A stretch of 64,000 bases of DNA from Mycteria americana (lineage: Eukaryota > Chordata > Aves > Ciconiiformes > Ciconiidae), in contig NC_134365.1 in NCBI RefSeq assembly GCF_035582795.1, positions 130,921,577 through 130,985,576 of the forward strand, written 5' to 3'. Positions 14,701 through 59,420 of this stretch are shown here, piece by piece. Position 1 is the first letter of the stretch. Every line of letters starts with the position of its first letter. Both the position numbers and the translations under genes were made by a program. Below the pieces are notes generated by a model that saw only the letters and a program-made list of their open reading frames with translations, did no database searches and had not been told where the DNA came from.

Positions 14701-15599
14701 AACCATCCCCAAAAAGCTTACTAAGCAGCAGCAATGGCTATACTGTAAAATATTTTCTTTGGAATGAAATTATGAAACACGACAACAGAGAACAAATGAC
14801 ATCACCATATAAACTTCTTTTTCTTACCATAAGAATATCTTAATGAAATGTCTTACTTCTGGCATAAGTAACTAACACTGTCATCCACATTAAGAACTTT
14901 CTTTTAAAATAAAACATATATTAATAGGTTGAAGATGCATCTTCATTGCATATGCACACAGTCCCTTTCCCCATTTTTGCAGATAGGCCTTTTAGGGTCT
15001 CTTCTCTTTACACAAAATGAATTCACTTATCCATCAAGAGCAAAGTACAAAAAGAATATTCTATAGATTTAGTAGATGAAGATTTCTAACCATACAATAG
15101 TTCCAAGAGGACCAGAAAAATGAAAGGGGTGCATGAAGCCTTTCAGGGCCAGAAAAAAAGTCTTCACTTTATTTAAACAAGATCATCAAAATAATTTTAA
15201 ATGTTATAAGAAGAAATACAGGAGAAAGGATGGAACCTTATTCTAACTGCAATGCACACTGTAATGCAGGCAATGAAAAAGTTTGCTAGGCTGCTCCAAC
15301 CTATATCCCTTTTATAAACTGTGTACAGTCTGCATAGCTAGACAAAGGGAGGAGAGAGTTCAAGGTTTCATGTGCATCTAACAACTATGAATTTCATGGC
15401 ACATGAGGATGAATTCAAGATGGCATTCACTTGGTTCCCTTAGGTACCATATGTCTAATTCACATCCTCAAACACTCGTGTGCATGAACAACAAAAAGCA
15501 TCAGTCATTTTTGCTAAAAATAAACAGATGGAATACAAAAAACCCCCAACACTTAAACTAGTGTATATAGCTTTTAAAGTGATCTAGTTCAAATAATAA
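8776..15599. other. GK downstream flank, likely including its last exon and 3' UTR
   Basis: No independent gene is recognised. Vertebrate GK has a final exon adding a few residues and a 3' UTR, and that exon should lie here. Possible minus-strand acceptors followed by short frames occur near 13714 and 12476. Many AATAAA-like signals exist on the minus strand in this AT-rich DNA, so the true polyadenylation site cannot be chosen by eye. Confidence 0.5.
9310..9321 (+). repeat. Run of 12 G
   Basis: A 12-nt G homopolymer flanked by TTTTT and TGTTTCTG, probably length-variable. Confidence 0.9.
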
Positions 15600-47734
<32,135 letters not shown>

Positions 47735-47868
47735 GAGCGCTGCTCCGCCGCCCGTTGGGTCCCCTCAGCGATCCCTCAGCGATCCCTCCGCGCGCGGGTA
47801 ACGGCCGCGCTGCCAACTGCCCTGGCAGCTCGCGGCCGGCGGCGCGTGGCTGCCGGGGTGAAGCCGGC

Positions 47869-47903
47869 GGGGGGGGCGGGGCGGGGGCGGGCGGGGCGGG
47901 GGG
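47869..47903 (+). promoter_or_regulatory. G-run / GC-box cluster upstream of GK
   Basis: A nearly uninterrupted series of GGGCGG/GGGGCGG units about 135-170 nt upstream of the GK ATG. The units match Sp1/KLF GC boxes. Several runs of three or more G in a short span on the plus strand could also fold as a G-quadruplex on the strand that is template for GK. Confidence 0.65.
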
Positions 47904-48019
47904 CGCTGCCGCGCGCATTGTCAGCCCGCAGCCAACCAGCGCTCGGGGCGCGGCGGGGGCGGAGAGGCGCGGGGCGGGGCCGGGAAGCGCAGGAAGTGGG
48001 CGAGAGGCGGGGGGGGGGT

Positions 48020-48029
48020 GTCACGTGAC
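48020..48029. promoter_or_regulatory. Palindromic E-box GTCACGTGAC (CLEAR/USF type)
   Basis: A perfect 10-nt palindrome about 286 nt upstream of the GK start codon, within the CpG island. GTCACGTGAC is the best form of the site bound by TFEB/TFE3/MITF (CLEAR element) and USF. That it regulates GK is an inference from position. Confidence 0.55.
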
Positions 48030-48400
48030 GGGCGGCGGGCGGCTGGGGCCCGTTGAGAGCCACCCGGGAGCCGTTAGCGTGAGGGGAGGCGTTGGCGGGG
48101 GGGAGGCGCGGGAAGCCTGAGGTGTTTCCTGAGGGAAGTCCGCGTCGCTTGGCGAGGGTCTTCGGAGAGCTGTGTGAGGCTCCCGGGAGAGCCTGTTGGA
48201 TGAGGTCCCGGGGCCCCACTCCGGGGTCATTTGTGTCCTGCGGGCGGCGTTCCCCGTAGCGAAACCTGTTTCGCTTCTAATCGGGAAGAGCGGAAAGAAG
48301 CCGCTCGCGGGCCCCGCCGGCTTTCCCGGTGCGGCCGGCGGCGCTGCCGCTCTGAGGTGGGATCCAGCTGCAGGGGATGAGTGCTTGGGAGGTGCCAAGC

Positions 48401-51400
48401 CGAGGTGTCCGCTGGAAATTTTCTGTTCAGAGCAAGTATTGCCGAGAAGGTGTTCAAAACGGATTCATCATAGCCATGGCATCGGCTGAAAAACGTTAGC
48501 AGCCCCCAGGGGGCTTATTTCATCTTTCAAAGCTTTACTCAGTGTCAAGAGAAATATTCATTAACTTCAAAAATTGGGATCTTGATCTTCCTTACTACGT
48601 ATTGGTAACTAGTGCTTCAAGAAAAACTGCTGGTGTTGCAAGGCCTGTGATAAAATTGCAAAAGCTAATAATGCTGACTAACGCACATGAGAAGTTACCT
48701 AGTGACACATGTTGCCAGTAAGTCAGTCCCCACAGATGCCGCTAAATAGATTTGTCTTTGTTGTAACTCCCCACTAGTGGTAGTTGTCCAAACTCATGGC
48801 GTTTTATTGGCATTGCTGCCTGATAAGCAAAATCTGATTGCTGCTGCTTGGCAATGTTTTGTGTGACATCTTACCCAACGCTTCCGACATAGCCTTTTTT
48901 TGTTTGTTAGTACTTCAGCTAGTATCTAGGAGCCTTGGTTGGGATGTGAACAGTGCTATCTGCTAATGTGTAATAGATAGCAAGGGAATTAGTTGCAGCC
49001 CATAATTACAAAATCTGAAATGAGAGAAACACAGTTTAGCAATAAGATCCATATTTTCAAGAGTGAGAGTAATGAAACACTGGAACCACTTACCAAATAT
49101 TATGAAGGATTCTCTATTATTCTAAAATTTTAGAACCAAGACTGGTATTTTTTCTTAAAATGTAAGCTGTAGTTCAGAGATCAATTTACTCAGGGATGAG
49201 CTGCAACCCATAGAGAAAGACCCACAGCAGGTCATGCTAGAAGGTTGTAACAATCCCTCCTGGCTTTGCAAGCGACCCTCCCCTCTACATCCTTCAGTTG
49301 TCACGGCGTATGCTGCAGGCAACTTCTACTCTAAAGCCATGGGCAACAACTGCAGCTGACTTGAAAAGTTTATGCAGGACTACAGCATCTCCATGTTGAT
49401 TAACGATTCAAGGAATTAATCTCATGGGATCTTAGTTAAGTCTGAATTCATTAGTCTAATTGCCAGGAAAAGTGTGGGGTTTGTGTTACTTATTTTGTTT
49501 CTTTCAAAAACTGCCGTATGGTGTTTTGGACTTATTTTAACTCAAGATAAGACATGACTATTTTCAGCAAAGGTTGAAGTCTCTCAGGACCAAAAAGGGA
49601 GGAAGCAATATCATGACTGACACGTGTGTAAAACATGAAATACTACTGCACCTATGTAAAATTTATAAAGATCACTGGGTTACAGAGATTTTCTAGGAGA
49701 TGCAGATCTACCATTTTCCTGGGTATTCTTTAGCAGCGCCTGTGTATTTTCATAGACCAGAACAGGAGGTGTGGCAACGATAACCTATACCATTTCTTTA
49801 ACCTGCAGCAGGCACGCAAGCAAGAGAGACAGAAGGGGGAAGAATTTTGTCAGAACTAGAAAATATAGAGTCGGGGAGAATAGCTTATTCTTCCTAGCTC
49901 ATTCAATAGTGTACTCTCCCTTCTTTTACATTTCTATTCGGTGTTTGAAGACAACTTTTTTTTTCCTGTGGTATTTATTATACAATACCTGAGTGTTACT
50001 ATTTGTAGAGTTATTAGTACAGATAGTGGGGACTGTCCCAAGGAAGCTGCCTGCAAGGGAAAGAACGGTGGTGCTGTGGCCATACCTTTATGGTAAGGTG
50101 GTGTGAGGCCACACAGTGCCAAGGCAGTTTTAAAGGAAGGAGCATGGATATCTGTGTGGACTAATTTCTTCTGCTTCTGGCTCAGATTTCACTGAGGCAA
50201 GTCTACAAATGCAGTTTAAGTTGCTAGCTATTCTAGTCCCCTACTGAAGAACATATAAAATGGAAAAAAAAAAATCAAGCTCGTATCTAGCAAGTCCTAG
50301 TTGGGAGCCTTGTATATATTATTCATGACAGAGGGAGAGATTTTGAAATTAGATATACTTACTAAAACAATCTTGAGCCTGGCAGAAATAATGGAGGCTC
50401 CCGTTGATTTTGGAGAACTTAATTCCAACAAAGTTGAATTCGGTTTCTCAAAATACTACATTTACGAAGATGGTGCTTGTTTTCAGCTGCTTGTGCAAGG
50501 CGGATTCCTGCAAATGGTGTTCTTGTTCCACATGCAGCCTTTTGACCTCTTGTTCTGCAGACTGAACTCAAATGGAAGTTTTCTCCACCTCTGAATATAG
50601 CCCCACTGGTTTTTTGGATATTTTAAGGTAGTGAACACATTTGAAACACATTAATTAAGCACGTAAATATTTACAATGCATTTTTCAGAGACAACATAAT
50701 TTGGTTCCTAAAGAACTATTTTCAATAACAAATAAACCCAGTTTCCCAGTTGTTTGCTTTTGGTTTGGGTTTTTTGGTTTTGGTTTGGTTGGTGGTCCCC
50801 CCCCCATCTCAGCAGAATGGAGGGATGTTGGTAATTAAATTCTGCTCTTTCTGGCTGATTCTTTTTTATTGACCTCAGGTTAGGGACAAAATGTGACCGT
50901 GTCAGTCTACTCCAAGCATGTGATAGAGTGTGAATTAAAGAGTGGATGCCAGACATCCATGTGTCTTTCCCTTCTGCCTCTTAGTGACAGGGAGGGCTTG
51001 GCAGTCAAATCCTGCTCTCCCTTACTTATGTCTGATCTTTGTGTTCCCCCAGGAAGAGCTGAAGGCCAGTATTTTGAACTAGCCTGGAACAGGTGTAGGT
51101 ATAAAGTGTATGGTGTGGCAGGATAACGAGTCACGCTGCCACGTACACCCTTTTGCCTACTGGGAAGATGAGTGGTATGTGTGAGTATGCATATGCTTGC
51201 ACACGTGGATAAATTCAGTCTCTCTCACTGGCTCAGGGAGCAAATACAAACAGATCATGACCTTGGCTGCCAATGCCCTTATATTTATATAGCTCGTCTG
51301 CAGCACCCGTATTCAGGGAACCTTTTCATAGATCCAGAGGAAGGAGATTAGAACAAAGAACTTTACCTTCTGTCTCCTCGGTTTATTTTGGAAGGTGTCC

Positions 51401-53249
51401 ACATGCAGTACTCTGTCACCATTTGGCAAGAACAGTTTTATTGTGAAGCCATGACTGCAGTGATGCAATGAAATGTCTCACAGGATGTGTTTTACTTCTG
51501 ACCTGATATTAGACAATAGTTTTCCCTGGATGACATTTTATATTTAGAATCACTTTCACATGGTTCAAACCCTGAGCAATCGTTGTTGCAGTTGCTGTCT
51601 TTCTGGTGGACAAAAATAAAACTTCAATGAAATATATTCACATTTTAAAGACAAATAATACTAAGCACTTTGAAAAGGAGCTATTAAGCCAATAAATCTT
51701 TACATGCATAGTATTACTCAGATCAAAATGGGAAAATCAGAAAAAAAAACACCCAAGAATTTTATAGAGATAAAAGTAAACATTCTTGGGAATTAAAATG
51801 AATACTTCAGAGAAATATAAGTATTCATTAGTGATATAGTGGATACTCTGTGCTCCAAATTCCTTAACTCTGAGATACTTGGTCTTCTAGCTTCCATAGA
51901 AAAATACGGCAACTTACTGCAAAATTTACTCCTGAAGGAAAATCACACTGCATTGAAGGGAAGTGTTAAAACTGAGTTAGTTTTCTACTGGTTTAGTAGC
52001 AGCTTTATTTTGCTAGCTTTTTAAAAATTATTATTATTTTTATCAAATTAATTAAACTAGTTCGTGCTCCATAAACAGATGATATGACTGGTTCTCATAG
52101 GCTCATTCTGCTCTTTACCTCCGCTTTCAAGTTAGCAGAGGCAAGGCAACTGCTGCTTATACAGGGCATCTTTTCACATGTATCTTTTTTGCACTGGATA
52201 GTGGATATTTCAAAAAATAAGCTTAAGTGAAATTGCTATGTATAACAGTAGGATTAGAAAAAAGGTGAATTGCTCTAAATACTGATATTTGACACTTTTG
52301 TCTCTAAATCCAGGCTCAGAATTGAAAATTTAGTGATGCACACTCCAGACTCTGGTTTCCATACATGGTGAAGATATTAAAAACAAGAAGCAGCAGTGGA
52401 ATTGTGTGAGAACCCTGAGACTGTAACTACGCTGGATTTAAATAAATTCTGTTAATCCTGCACTAACCTGAGCTCTTATATCACACAGAAGAACTAAAGC
52501 AAAGCAGAAAAAACCAATGTTTCAAGTGAGAGGTGCCATATGTCTGCAGAGAGTACAGAAGGATAGTGTTTATTAAAACATACTATCAAACATATGTTCA
52601 TTTTGTAGAAATATATTTAATTATATTAAGGAATATACATATTTAGTATACATAGGAAAATATATCCCATACTTTTGGTTTTGTGTTTCAGTTTGGTTAT
52701 TGCATGCTGAATTGCTGCACAACATCCTCAGAAAGGGCGCTGAGAATTTAGTACTGATTATTATATTGTGGTCTGGTCATTTATTCTAGGTAATTAGATG
52801 GCCTCAGGATCCATACATTTCTTTGTGAACTTCAAAAGCTTTTCATGTCTTATGTCTACAAAACCTCTTGCGGAATTGTAATGCTTCTAGCATTTTTTAA
52901 GATATAGAGAAAGGCTCAGAGCAGCTAAATTACTGGCCAGCGGTCATGTAGCAAGTCCTTAGCAGAGCAGAGGTAAAGGACAGCTTTCTCTCAGGTCTGA
53001 AGGCACTGCATTCCTTAGCCACTGCCTTTCACAGGAATCAGTAACTGCATTCCTGTTGACCTCAGAGAGAACAGGACTGAATTATCTAATAATAACCAGC
53101 AGAGGCAGGATTCCACAGGGTAGGTTGAGCTAGCCGCACATAGGTCCTAAAAGACGATGTTTTTACCACTGCCATCCTGATCCTGACTGCGTACAGTTTC
53201 TGCTTATTGTGCAATGGGTCTGGTTTTTTTTGGATCCCTTCTTTAGTTG
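48401..53249. other. GK upstream flank, no gene recognised
   Basis: It begins in the shoulder of the CpG island and passes into ordinary AT-rich DNA. A G/T-rich low-complexity stretch lies at about 50755-50800. No coding exon matches a known family. Confidence 0.6.
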
Positions 53250-53353
53250 TCTGAGCTCATTAATATGGCAGAAAACATACCCAGACAAAATAAAAGCGGA
53301 TTGTTTTCTGCCAAGAAGCTGAATTGACTCACTTACTGTAGTGAGTGCCAGAG
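53250..53353. repeat. Unidentified hairpin-bearing repeat, copy B
   Basis: TGAGCTCATTAATATGGCAG, then AAAACATACCCAGACAAAAT, then TTGTTTTCTGCC align with copy A at about 22.65 kb, including the inverted arms (GGCAGAAAAC; GTTTTCTGCC with one offset base). Similarity continues into the AGCTGAATTGACTCAC segment on the right. Confidence 0.55.
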
Positions 53354-53784
53354 CTGGTGCAAAAGCAGAGCTTTCCACAGCTAGGAGCGTGGGAAAGGTT
53401 AAGAATAAGTAGGAGATGATGTGGAGGAGACTAGGGACAGCATGAAATACTCAGCAACTGCAGCCTCTTAGATTGCCTCAGCTGCTCATGAACCTTCAGC
53501 CTCCGTATCATCAAATCAAATGTTACCTATCTGTTGGGAAATTCTGGAGATATTAATGGCTACACTATTGCCATGAAGACTGAACTATACTGTCTGGTTT
53601 TGAGAATAACTTTAATGCATTGCTGTTTTCAATTTTACATCACAAAACTAGTGTATCTCTCATAAAACTGATGGGAGAGCACAGCTATACAGAGGTCCTC
53701 TGGACATGCTTTATGCTCTGGTTGTATCCTAAGGCAAAATGATGTTAGTTACCAGCAGCTGGAGTTCTTGGGGACTGGTAGATA

Positions 53785-54226
53785 ATGCATGAAGAGCGTC
53801 TGAGAGCACCGTGTTTGCTCAGCCATAAGAAGAGAAGGCCTAGGGGACATCTTAATGCTGCCTGTAGCTACCTAGTGGGAGGATATAGGGGAGATGGATC
53901 CAGTCTGTTCTTGGAGGTGCATGGTGACAGGACAGGAGGGAAGAGACACCAGTTGGAACATGTAATTCTGTTTAGATGTAAGGAATGGCTAGAAATAAGC
54001 ATCTTTTTTTTTTTTAACCCCCCCCCCCTCGCCCCCCCGCAGTCAGAGTTGTCAAACACTGGAGCAGATACCCAGAGAAGCTGTAAAATCTCCGTCCTTC
54101 AGGATACTCAAAATGCAACTGGGCAAGCCTCACTGACCTGCTATAACTGGGCCTGCTTTGAACAGGGGGTAGGACCAGTTGGCCTCCAGAGGTTTCTTCC
54201 AGCATACATGATTCTGTGGTTCTGTG
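53785..54226 (+). mobile_element. CR1 LINE fragment, plus strand
   Basis: The only clear CR1 copy in plus orientation. It runs from an AAGAAGAGAAGGCCTAGGGG block through ACACTGGAGCAGATACCCAG and TTGAACAGGGGGTAGGACCA to the terminal ATTCTGTGGTTCTGTG, the characteristic CR1 3' repeat. Runs of T then C (54004-54038) interrupt the middle. A 174-codon open frame over it is not a gene. Confidence 0.9.
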
Positions 54227-57200
54227 ACTTTTTTGAGGATAAGTGCAACAAGCACTCAGTACTGAGCACCCGTAGCCATGCTCCAGCTCTGCTCCCTTTA
54301 ACTCCATGACCAGTCTGCAGGTAGACATCAGCCACATGCTTTCAGTTTCTCTCCATTTGTAATCTAAACAGAGACAAGTTGGAATATGAAATAGAGACAG
54401 ATGAGAGCATGAAGCCAGTGTACTAGTGGCTTACGGTTCTCAAGAAACTTCAGCTGCAGCTAAACAACCTCTTTTCTTTCCTTTGGAAGTACTGCATGCC
54501 AGTTTCCATGTGACATGTCTCCAAGCAGAATCAGAAACAATAAAAGTGCTTCAAGCAAACGATCTCAGGACTGCTGCCACTACCTGCACCATTTCCAAAT
54601 GCTTTAGCAGTTGTGTAGTACTTCATAGTCTATAGTGGTTTAATAAAGAAGCTATAGGGGGCCATCCTATAGATTTTGAAGATGATGGCAGTCCCAAGAT
54701 CATTCTGAGACAGTCATTCACTGATGTCACCTTTGCCCTAAATACCCAAATCAAAAATACCTCTGTGGGGCTGGGTGTTAGCAACAGGGGTGAATGATAT
54801 CAGAGAGCATCTGAAAGTTTTGAAATACAAAAAGGGAGAGCCCCATGGACATCCAGGGACTACAATGATTCTTCCATTTTAAAGACTGGAGGGCTAGGAA
54901 AGCATCCAATTTCAGCTAATCTGCTAGTAAATTTGGCTGTATTCTTACACAGCAGCGTGATATGTGTGTGAAGGGATACCCCATCAGAAAAACAGGCTTG
55001 TTAGAATGATCTTCTGTAAGTACCTAAATGTCACCTACATTGCAAGTGGAACTGCTGATAACTGCGATGGTTACTTCCATACCCAGGTCATCAAGGACTC
55101 AGAAGTAATGCAAATCCCAACCTCAGATTTCACAGTGTCAAGGAGTTTCTTGCCAGAAGAGGAGCATGGGACACGCCTTTGCTTCAGTTTTTAACTTTTG
55201 TGTCAGTTTTTAACAGCTAAGGAATGGGTAGAAATTGCTACTAGATTAATAGTTAAATGCATATATAACGTACACAGATGGTTCAAAATAAAGGAATGAA
55301 GACCTAGGAGCAAAGCTTGATATGGTAGTTGGATAACCCAGACTTTAGAGTTGCTGCCAGCTTAAAACTTTCCCCCTGTTTTTACAGCTGTAATCTTTTT
55401 GCTTATTTTTGAGTTTTCTAGCTATTTCCCTAAATGAAAGAAGAGGGTGGGTGTTTAAACAAAAACTCTGTAGTTCCAATATCACTTGATGTTTACAGTC
55501 CACTGCTTCTGCAGAAGATCATGGAGTAGGTAAGAAGAGTCCAGCAGAGCCTAATTTATAGGTAGAGACATTCTGGAGAGATTGGGTGTTGGATATTGTC
55601 CTATAAACCTTGTTCAGTGTTGCTGACTCCTCCAGCAGTACCATAACATTTGGGAATACCTTCCACAAGAGATTATGAAAACACCCTGAATTTATGTTCT
55701 GTATGTAGGGTGAGAAACCCTTTCTGACTGATATTGGGGATAAATGGGCCATTTTCATGAAAAAAAGCAGTGTTTAGAAGTACAGAAAAAGACTGGGCTT
55801 TGCAGAATCCAGGACTGATCAGCACCACTATCAGGACAGAAGAGGCTGAATATCTTGTGTGAGAAGCATCCCTGCTCTGATGGAGTTTGGGTTCTAGGAA
55901 GAGGAGAACCCCAGACAGTCCTAGCCTTGATGTCAGAAGTAGCCCTGCCCCATAGCCTTTCCTTTCTGAAGGGAGCACTCTCAGTATTTTCCTAAAAGGC
56001 TGGACTGAGAGATGTAAAGTTTCAAGTGTGATTCTAAAGGGTTCCTGGAGACTTGAGTCCTGCAGAAAACCTAAAAGGTTTTCTTCCTAGTAACCTTTTT
56101 TTTTTTTCCCCTTTTCTTTGTTTTTCTTTCAGCAGTACTAGCTGATGTGGCAGGAGCTGTAAACCATTCTGGGGGCTGAATCAAGCCAAGAACTTGGACC
56201 TTCTTTCGTTCTTTTACTTCTCCTTCAAGGCCTTGCCATTATTGGCGAAGGGCGTTGAAGCCTAGCCTAGAACCTCCTGAACTGCAACTGGATATTAAGA
56301 AATCAAAGTTCCTTAGACATCTTCAGTCAACAGTAAAGAGTTGGGAGAAGTTGTGGATGGAGATGTCAGATGAGGAGGTCTCTGTTTGACCGGTGCTTCC
56401 AGGGACCACGGTACGAAAGGACTGATCCAGAGTAATGGCTCCTTTCTGATGCCAAGGTCTGACACTGATGTGATGGCACACACCAGCAGGAGCTGTTCCT
56501 GAAGCTTGTGCTCTCTATTTTGGAGTGTTCTAGGTTCAAAGGAATAGAGACAGACACGTATAATGCACAAGTTTTGTCCTGAGTCAGAAACCTCATTTGC
56601 TATGTAAGCTGGCAAATATAGCTCACTGGGGACACCAAAATGAACACCAACCTTTTTGAACTTCATAAAAGATGCCTTGCTGTGTTTGAATTGGGGATTG
56701 AATTGCATTTGATATTAATTTGGAAGATACTGCATATATTTCTTTCTGGGATTGCCAAAGCAGAACCCCAAAGCTATGCTTATTGGGGGAAAAAACCAAC
56801 AACCCAGCTCTAGAAAGAGAAGAAACTCTCAGATGGAATCAACTAAAATAAACTACAAGAAAAAGGAAGGAAGCTAACCAAGCTATCAATGAAGCTAACA
56901 GTGAAGCTGCCCAAAAGAAAAGTGCTCTTCAGCAGCAGAGAATAACTGAGGTTGTGAGGTAAAAAAACCTGTAAAATATCCTGAGGAGAGCGTGAGAAAA
57001 TTGAAACATATCTAGTAGATATCATTAGGGCAAAAAGCCCAGTCACCCAAAGAGAAAGTGGATATGTGGACTGATCGTCAAAGACTGAATCTGACATTTT
57101 GGTAATTTATTGTGTGCTTTCTGAGGATCTGCTGAGACTACATATCTTCAGCATTACTTAGGACAGCGAATCTAAAGAATGCACTTTCCTGGTGCAATGG

Positions 57201-59059
57201 TGGAGGAGCATGACACACAGAAGAAAAATAGCTTGTCTGAAACAGTGGCCACTTCAGCTATTCTTGTTCCTCTCCTGGAAGGCGAGGATGAACTGCTCAC
57301 CACACCGTCCTGACGCAGCACAGGAACCAGCCTGCCGCAGTCCAGGAAACCCAGGATAGTGCTAGTGTTAATACCTGCTTCTGTCAGAGCCAGATGGATT
57401 AGAAACAAGCCTGAAGGGCAGGATGCTAGACCAGAGACAAGCATAAGGGGTGTCTTTCCCTGGTGTGACCATAAGGTAAGACTTACATACGTAGTGTTGC
57501 AGGCAACCAGAGCGGTCAGATTTGCATACCAGATTCTAATGCACAGGTGCTTGTGCAACAGGAGGTGTTTGTTACAGGCTTATATATGCAACGTAAAGAT
57601 GGCTCCACCTATGCTGTCAGTTATGGCTATTTCAATAGGTTATTATGCAGTTCTGTACATGGTCAAATTATGTGAATCTTATACACTGGCTGAATGGTTT
57701 TCCAACAGCAGGTTCCCATTTTTCTTTAATATACCTCAAAACATGGTTTCCTGCTCATGTTTCCCAAGGTAAGTTCCTGATAACTGCAGCACACTGTAGT
57801 CATGTTACTCCCTCATATTCCAGGGCCTTTGACATTTCAGTCTACCCAGCAGTGGTTCGTTAAGAGAATGTACTTATATATTCATATTGCAGCTACTGGT
57901 TATTAACTTATGTCTAATTCGAGTAATGCTCTTGGTCCATTATCAGAACAGCTTACTCGCAGGCATTTGGTTCTCTCCAGGTTATAACACTCTTCTGCAG
58001 AAGGAGAAGCTCCTTAGGGGCAGAGCTGAGAGCTAGGGTGGAAACTGCTCCAGCTGCCTTGTTTGTGAGTCATGCCTGTGTGTACATTAACTCCTAGAAG
58101 CTGAGTTAGTTCTTCTATGCAATTAAATAACATTCTAATGACTACAAAAGAGTGATTTGTCTGTATATACTCTTTATTGAGGCTATTAGGATGAAGGATA
58201 ATAGGGACATAGATAAAATCATAAAGCTAGACATTCAGATGATGAACATCAGTGTAGCAGTGGTAAAATTCATCTACTTATTGCAGAAGTAGAAAAATTA
58301 CCTTTCTAATGAAATTTTAAGCTTCCTATTATGCTAAGATAAATTCATAGCTGACTGTTCATTCTGCATGAGATTATATTTTTGGTATAATAATACAAAG
58401 AAATTTAATTGCTAACTTTAGCCTCTTTTATAGATACATTTCTACCATATTGTTTGAGACGGGGAGTCAGCCTAAGGCAACACACTGCTCAGTTTGATTT
58501 CATATGCTATAGAAGTAGTTTATTCTTTCTGTTCTGTGCAGAAATAGTTATCTGGCTAATGACCAAGACACTGCACAGTGAGTACACCACAGCTGAATGC
58601 TTCAAAAATACTTTAGGAAAAGTCTTGCTCCCCCTGCAGTCAAAGGAAGCTTTTGTAGTGAATTTAAGAAGGAAGGAGACGTGCATTTCTCCTGTGGATG
58701 CCTTAAAATGTGCTTGATGTTTGTGTGCGTTTGTTTGCTTTGCTTTGTCACTGCTTACTTAAGAAAGAAACTAGATTAAAATTTTAACATCAAAATACAT
58801 TTCTCTTGGATATCTTTGCTTACTATCTTTGTTTGCTGTACTTTTGTAAACAAGATAAACAGTGAGCAATCAGAAAAACCCACTTCCATGGTGTACTTTG
58901 TACAAAGTTCTCAGATGATTAATGGTGGAACATGTGAGCCTGCTAAAACAAAAGAGGACAGAGAGTATTAGAAATCTCAGAGGCATTTGAAATGTAGGGA
59001 AGTACAGTTCTAACTATCTCACAACAATATTTTAAAGCATGACGTGAACTTTGAAAATA
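54227..59059. other. GK upstream flank, no gene recognised
   Basis: Nearly 5 kb with only short open frames (137 codons at most), none with a recognisable domain. A CT-rich stretch near 56095-56130 resembles a splice pyrimidine tract, but no plausible exon follows it. Confidence 0.55.
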
Positions 59060-59215
59060 AACGGTATTAACACAATAATTATAATTATTACATAGGTATA
59101 TAATATATATGATTTAGTAAATATCATCTTATATATATGTCATATAAACATACATGAAGTTTTGTATAATAATATAATATTTCCAGATATTACATTAAAA
59201 TAATACCACAATATA
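59060..59215. repeat. AT-rich patch with TATA runs
   Basis: Dense TATATAT and ATAATAT runs with very few G or C bases, in the upstream flank. It is low-complexity DNA and no gene is seen. Confidence 0.8.
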
Positions 59216-59270
59216 CATCAAATAGCATAAAGTAGTAAGTGGTTTTCTAAGAGTTTAACGCCATTAATTT

Positions 59271-59420
59271 TCATAGAATAATTTAGGTTGGGAGGGAACT
59301 CAGAAGGCCATCTCATTACCCTCTTCTAAGATTAAAACAAACCAACTTTTTTTTCCCTAGAGATTCAGTTATGCTATTCCTTAAGTTCCCAGGGGACACA
59401 GCATCCAAATAAAAGGATTT
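59271..59420 (-). mobile_element. Degenerate CR1 3'-end remnant
   Basis: TCATAGAATAATTTAGGTTG followed by GGAGGGAACTCAGAAGGCCA matches the reverse complement of a CR1 3' terminus. The rest is recognisable only weakly, so the right edge is approximate. Confidence 0.65.

Noticed and set aside
1-15599. Search for TAB3, the convergent neighbour of GK in mammals
   Set aside because: No TAB3 coding exon, including its C-terminal zinc finger, was recognised. A 3' UTR cannot be excluded.
53785-54309. 174-codon plus-strand open frame
   Set aside because: It covers a CR1 3' non-coding fragment and homopolymers; not a gene.
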